The notes under the pieces: model-generated | Database searches by the model: none | What the model saw: only the letters and a program-made list of their open reading frames with translations | What the model was told of the DNA's origin: nothing | Part shown: positions 60,979-64,000 of the stretch, piece by piece | Layout: the number at the start of each line of letters is the position of its first letter | How positions within the stretch are numbered: the first letter of the stretch is position 1 | Program-made: the position numbers and the translations under genes | Origin: Bacillota bacterium | Lineage (GTDB): Bacteria; Bacillota; Clostridia; Peptostreptococcales; Anaerovoracaceae | Reading direction: 5' to 3' | Assembly (NCBI GenBank): GCA_017416795.1 | Contig: JAFQBD010000006.1 | Location: 1-64,000 of the forward strand | DNA: 64,000 nt

Positions 60979-62829
60979 ATGAGCGAAAAACAAGTTAATA
61001 AGTCCAATAAACCGCGCAAGACGGCTGCTGTCGGCAATAAGTCCGGCAGCGGCAAGCAAAGCGGCCGCAACAGAGGAACGAAAACTAACAATTCTGTCGG
61101 TGGTAAAAGGACACAGCCTGCCAAGACTAATAACAGGATGCAGAGCAAAGGTAAAAACAAACCTAAGGCTCCTGCACCAAAGGTAAGGATAATACCTCTT
61201 GGCGGACTTCATGAAATAGGGAAGAATATGACTGCGATAGAGTATGAAAACGAAATAATACTCATCGATTGCGGACTTTCATTCCCTGACGATGATATGT
61301 TCGGTATAGACAAGGTCATTCCGGACTTTTCATACCTTACTGAAAACAGTAAGAAAATCAAAGGTCTTATCATTACGCATGGACATGAAGACCATATAGG
61401 TGCGGTTCCGTACCTGCTCAAGGAAATAAATGTTCCTATCTACGGAACACCGCTTCCTTTGGGATTGATCGATAACAAATTAAAAGAACATGGCCTTAAG
61501 GCTGAAATGAGAGTGGTAAGAGCAGGCCAGACTTTCAAGCTGGGCAGACATTTCTCTATAGAAGCACTCAGGATCACTCATTCCATAGCAGATGCTATAT
61601 GTCTGTCTATCAAGACACCTGCCGGAGTAATATTCCATACAGGTGACTTCAAGATAGACTATACACCTGTAGACGGAGATCCTATAGATTTCGCAAGACT
61701 GGCACAGATCGGTGCTGAAGGCGTACTCCTCATGATGGCAGACAGTACTAACGTACTGAGACCGGGCTACACTAAATCCGAAAGGGTTGTGGGACGTGCA
61801 CTGGAAGACATTTTCAGAAGTTCTGATAAGAGGATCATCATTGCCACATTCTCATCTAACGTCCACAGGATACAGAAGATAATCGACATAGCTGTGCTTT
61901 GTAACAGAAAAGTCGCCATCTCCGGAAGAAGTATGGTCAATGTAGTGGAATTGGCTCAGGAACTGGGATACATCAGTATTCCTGCCAATGTACTCGTAGA
62001 TCTGAATAAAACAAAGAATATCCCGGACAAGGAGCTTGTAGTCATCACTACAGGAAGCCAGGGAGAACCGATGTCAGCTTTAGCGAGAATGGCATCCTCC
62101 GAACATAAAGCCATAAACATAAGAAAAGGTGATATGGTGATCTTATCATCTACACCTGTTCCGGGGAACGAACTGACCGTTTCTAATGTAGTTAATCAGC
62201 TGGTAAAGAAGGGTGCAGAAGTGATTTACTCGGATATCGCCGAGATACATGCTTCAGGTCATGCTTGTCAGGAAGAACTCAAGCTGATGCACTCCCTTAT
62301 AAGACCTAAATATTTCATGCCGGTACATGGTGAATACAGACATCTTCAGACTCACGGAGAACTGGCTCATACCATAGGAACACCGGAAGAAAACATTTTC
62401 ATCCTTGAAAACGGCGATGCTTTGACAGTTTCAGATGATTCGGCAGTGTTAAACAAGGCAGTAGCTGAGGCTGAAGGAATAATGGTCGATGGACTTGGTG
62501 TAGGCGATGTTGGAAATATCGTTTTAAGAGACAGAAGGCTTTTATCAGAGTCAGGCCTCATCATTCTGGTAGCTGCTATCGACAAATCAACAAATACCAT
62601 AGTTTCAGGTCCAGATATCATATCGAGAGGCTTCGTATATGTGAGAGAAAACGAAGACCTCATAGATGCGGCGTGTGAGCTTGCAGAGAGCATACTGATC
62701 GACTGCATGGCAAGAAACATGAAGGACTGGAACGGTATGAAGACAGCCGTAAGAGAAGGTCTAAGAAAGTATATTTACAGCAAGACTAAGAGAAACCCTA
62801 TCATACTGCCTATATTCATGGAAGTGTGA
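60979..62829 (+). CDS. rnj: Ribonuclease J
   Basis: A 616-residue MBL/beta-CASP nuclease with 5'-exo- and endonuclease activity, central to RNA decay in Firmicutes. The first about 65 residues are a basic, low-complexity Lys/Asn/Arg/Gly tail, unlike the 555-residue B. subtilis RNase J1, and may bind RNA. Motifs: RIIPLGGLHEIGKNMTAIEY, THGHEDHIGAVPYLL and PVHGEYRHLQTH. AGGAAAG precedes ATG 60979. A YlbF-type gene follows; YlbF is itself tied to RNA turnover in B. subtilis (Y-complex), which makes the pair notable. Confidence 0.95.
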   Translation: MSEKQVNKSNKPRKTAAVGNKSGSGKQSGRNRGTKTNNSVGGKRTQPAKTNNRMQSKGKNKPKAPAPKVRIIPLGGLHEIGKNMTAIEYENEIILIDCGLSFPDDDMFGIDKVIPDFSYLTENSKKIKGLIITHGHEDHIGAVPYLLKEINVPIYGTPLPLGLIDNKLKEHGLKAEMRVVRAGQTFKLGRHFSIEALRITHSIADAICLSIKTPAGVIFHTGDFKIDYTPVDGDPIDFARLAQIGAEGVLLMMADSTNVLRPGYTKSERVVGRALEDIFRSSDKRIIIATFSSNVHRIQKIIDIAVLCNRKVAISGRSMVNVVELAQELGYISIPANVLVDLNKTKNIPDKELVVITTGSQGEPMSALARMASSEHKAINIRKGDMVILSSTPVPGNELTVSNVVNQLVKKGAEVIYSDIAEIHASGHACQEELKLMHSLIRPKYFMPVHGEYRHLQTHGELAHTIGTPEENIFILENGDALTVSDDSAVLNKAVAEAEGIMVDGLGVGDVGNIVLRDRRLLSESGLIILVAAIDKSTNTIVSGPDIISRGFVYVRENEDLIDAACELAESILIDCMARNMKDWNGMKTAVREGLRKYIYSKTKRNPIILPIFMEV

Positions 62830-62857
62830 TAGAGGTAGAAATAGAAAGGAAAATTAT

Positions 62858-63211
62858 ATGAACGTATATGATCAGGCTCATTCACTGGCAGCCGCTATAA
62901 AGGCGTCAGAAGAATTCAAGCAGTATGACCAGAGCAAAAAAACAGTAGAAGCAAATCCTGAACTGGACAATGCAATCAAAGATTTTATGAATAAGCAGTT
63001 CGAACTTCAGGCACAGCAGATGATGGGACAGCAGATCGATGCAGAAGCTTTTGCTAAGCTGCAGCAGCTTTCCGCTATACTCATGCAGGATCCGTCAGCA
63101 GCTGCTTATCTCCAGAATCAGATGAGATTTTCTATGATGATGGCAGATGTTTATAAGATCATTGCCGACGTTGCTGATTTTGGTGTTGGACCTATGGGCG
63201 GAGCTCAATAG
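62858..63211 (+). CDS. YlbF family regulator
   Basis: A 117-residue helical protein of the YlbF/YmcA family. Helix-forming regions (NVYDQAHSLAAAIKASEE and a Gln-rich centre, ELQAQQMMGQQ) are as expected. In B. subtilis YlbF, YmcA and YaaT form a complex that acts with RNase Y on mRNA maturation and on competence and sporulation. It lies 28 nt after RNase J, so it is likely cotranscribed. Which paralogue (YlbF, YmcA or YheA-like) it represents is not clear. Confidence 0.75.
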   Translation: MNVYDQAHSLAAAIKASEEFKQYDQSKKTVEANPELDNAIKDFMNKQFELQAQQMMGQQIDAEAFAKLQQLSAILMQDPSAAAYLQNQMRFSMMMADVYKIIADVADFGVGPMGGAQ

Positions 63212-63226
63212 ATTCATATCAAGTAC

Positions 63227-63255
63227 TTGTTAAATAGATCGAATTTTGGTATAAT
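63227..63255 (+). promoter_or_regulatory. Promoter of efp
   Basis: TTGTTA (63227-63232) and TATAAT (63250-63255) are spaced by 17 bp. The -10 lies inside an inverted repeat, TGGTATAATACCA (63247-63259). Confidence 0.75.
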
Positions 63256-63302
63256 ACCATATCATAAATGTTTAATAATTAATGAAGAAAGGTAGATAGA
63301 TT

Positions 63303-63863
63303 ATGATTTATGCAGGCGATTTCAGAAAAGGTATGACATTCGAGATCAATGGAGAACCACATGTAGTTATCGACTTCCAGCATGTTAAGCCTGGTAAGGG
63401 TGCTGCGTTCGTAAGAACTAAGTATAAGAACATCCTGTCAGGAGCAACAAGAGAAGAAGCTTTCAATCCTGATGACAAGTTCCCTAAGGCTCACATCGAA
63501 ACTAAGACAATGCAGTATCTGTATAACGATGGCGAACTGTACTACTTCATGGATCAGGAAACTTACGATCAGGTTCCTATCACTCAGGAACAGGTTGAAG
63601 AAGCTATCAAATACCTGAGAGAAAACGATGAAGCTACTATCAAGTTCTATAAGGGAAATGCTTTCCTGGTAGAAGCTCCTAACTTCGTTGACCTGAAGGT
63701 AATCGAAACTGAACCGGGCGTAAAGGGCAATACTGCAACTAACGTTACTAAGGCTGCAGTAGTTGAAACAGGCGCAACTATCCAGGTTCCTATCTTCATT
63801 GAAGAAGGAGAAGTTATCCAGATCGACACTAGATCAGGCGAATATCTGGGCAGATCCAAATAA
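63303..63863 (+). CDS. efp: Elongation factor P
   Basis: A 186-residue translation factor that relieves stalling at polyproline. The tip loop [15 protein letters not shown] carries Lys32, the residue modified in many bacteria. KOW-like N-terminal and two OB domains are of normal size. AGAAAGG lies before ATG 63303. It has its own promoter and a terminator. No EpmA/B or YmfI-type modification gene is visible in the window. Confidence 0.97.
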   Translation: MIYAGDFRKGMTFEINGEPHVVIDFQHVKPGKGAAFVRTKYKNILSGATREEAFNPDDKFPKAHIETKTMQYLYNDGELYYFMDQETYDQVPITQEQVEEAIKYLRENDEATIKFYKGNAFLVEAPNFVDLKVIETEPGVKGNTATNVTKAAVVETGATIQVPIFIEEGEVIQIDTRSGEYLGRSK

Positions 63864-63876
63864 TCAAGTTTCTGAC

Positions 63877-63905
63877 AAAGGGGCGGATCACCGTCCCTTT
63901 ATTTA
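63877..63905 (+). terminator. efp terminator
   Basis: AAAGGGGCGG and CCGTCCCTTT form a 10-bp stem (one wobble) with an ATCA loop, then a short T-rich tail. Confidence 0.75.
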
Positions 63906-63961
63906 TCATGTAGGAAATCCTGCTGTAATTTCTATTTTAGATATTAAAAGAGAGGTAATAG

Positions 63962-64000
63962 GTGTCAAACCAGATGAAAGGTAAATTTAAACTGATATTT
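63962..64000 (+). CDS. Start of an unidentified gene (cut by window end)
   Basis: GTG 63962 opens a frame MSNQMKGKFKLIF that runs off the window. GAGAGG lies about 6 bases upstream, so translation from here is plausible; ATG 63974 is the alternative. Too short to name. Confidence 0.4.
   Translation, partial: MSNQMKGKFKLIF

Noticed and set aside
1..64000. CRISPR array, prophage, complete insertion sequence, rRNA operon
   Set aside because: No regularly spaced repeats, no transposase with paired inverted repeats, no phage structural genes and no rRNA sequence were seen.

Overview
The window looks like a chromosome segment of an anaerobic, low-to-mid-GC Gram-positive bacterium of the class Clostridia. 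I would guess an amino-acid or peptide fermenter near the Eubacteriales/Peptostreptococcales (Family XIII-like), but the sequence does not fix the genus. Reasons: strong AGGAGG-type ribosome sites with some TTG/GTG starts, a perfect Firmicutes-type LexA box, a superoxide reductase, HemZ, RNase J, YqeK/RsfS, a fused SecDF and a giant tandem-activase protein. Almost everything is chromosomal housekeeping or metabolism. There is no CRISPR array, no complete mobile element, no rRNA and no obvious prophage.

Positions 1-11300 hold mostly peptide and amino-acid metabolism with regulators: a YtcJ-like amidohydrolase, a WYL regulator, a Crp/Fnr regulator, a DUF1648 membrane protein, a PepV-like dipeptidase, a DUF3870 protein, then a tight serine hydrolase / OPT transporter / dipeptide epimerase operon, a PqqD-like protein and an agmatinase. 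Positions 11350-19800 hold an SOS-controlled Y-family polymerase with an unrecognised 91-residue partner, an acyl-CoA synthetase, TspO, an acyltransferase with a zinc-ribbon tail, a GltS-type symporter, an FchA-like cyclodeaminase and an XRE/membrane regulator. Positions 19800-28970 hold a NifX-like metal protein divergent from a superoxide reductase/FTR-like pair, a MATE pump, a Cys-rich protein, the 1412-residue activase/dehydratase fusion, a GNAT acetyltransferase and YebC.

Positions 28970-32850 form the one clearly accessory stretch: recombinase remnants, a frameshifted fibronectin-III remnant, an intact secreted fibronectin-III protein, further broken coding remnants, a patch of unusually high GC and a small AT-rich membrane protein. 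After it come an ABC exporter, a probable 6S RNA, a FocA-type channel, a P1 peptidase, polA-coaE, a structured RNA candidate of about 350 nt with its own promoter, tRNA-Leu(GAG), a large RND pump with an inserted coiled coil, and tRNA-Leu(CAA).

Positions 44500-64000 are dense conserved housekeeping: yajC, a TIGR04086-type protein, secDF, relA, dtd, an MBL hydrolase, hemZ, hisS, aspS, sstT, nadD, yqeK, rsfS, leuS, rnj, a YlbF protein and efp, followed by the first codons of another gene. The most interesting items are the structured RNA before tRNA-Leu, the operator-rich NifX/superoxide-reductase divergent region, the LexA-box polymerase plus 91-residue gene, and the decayed island.
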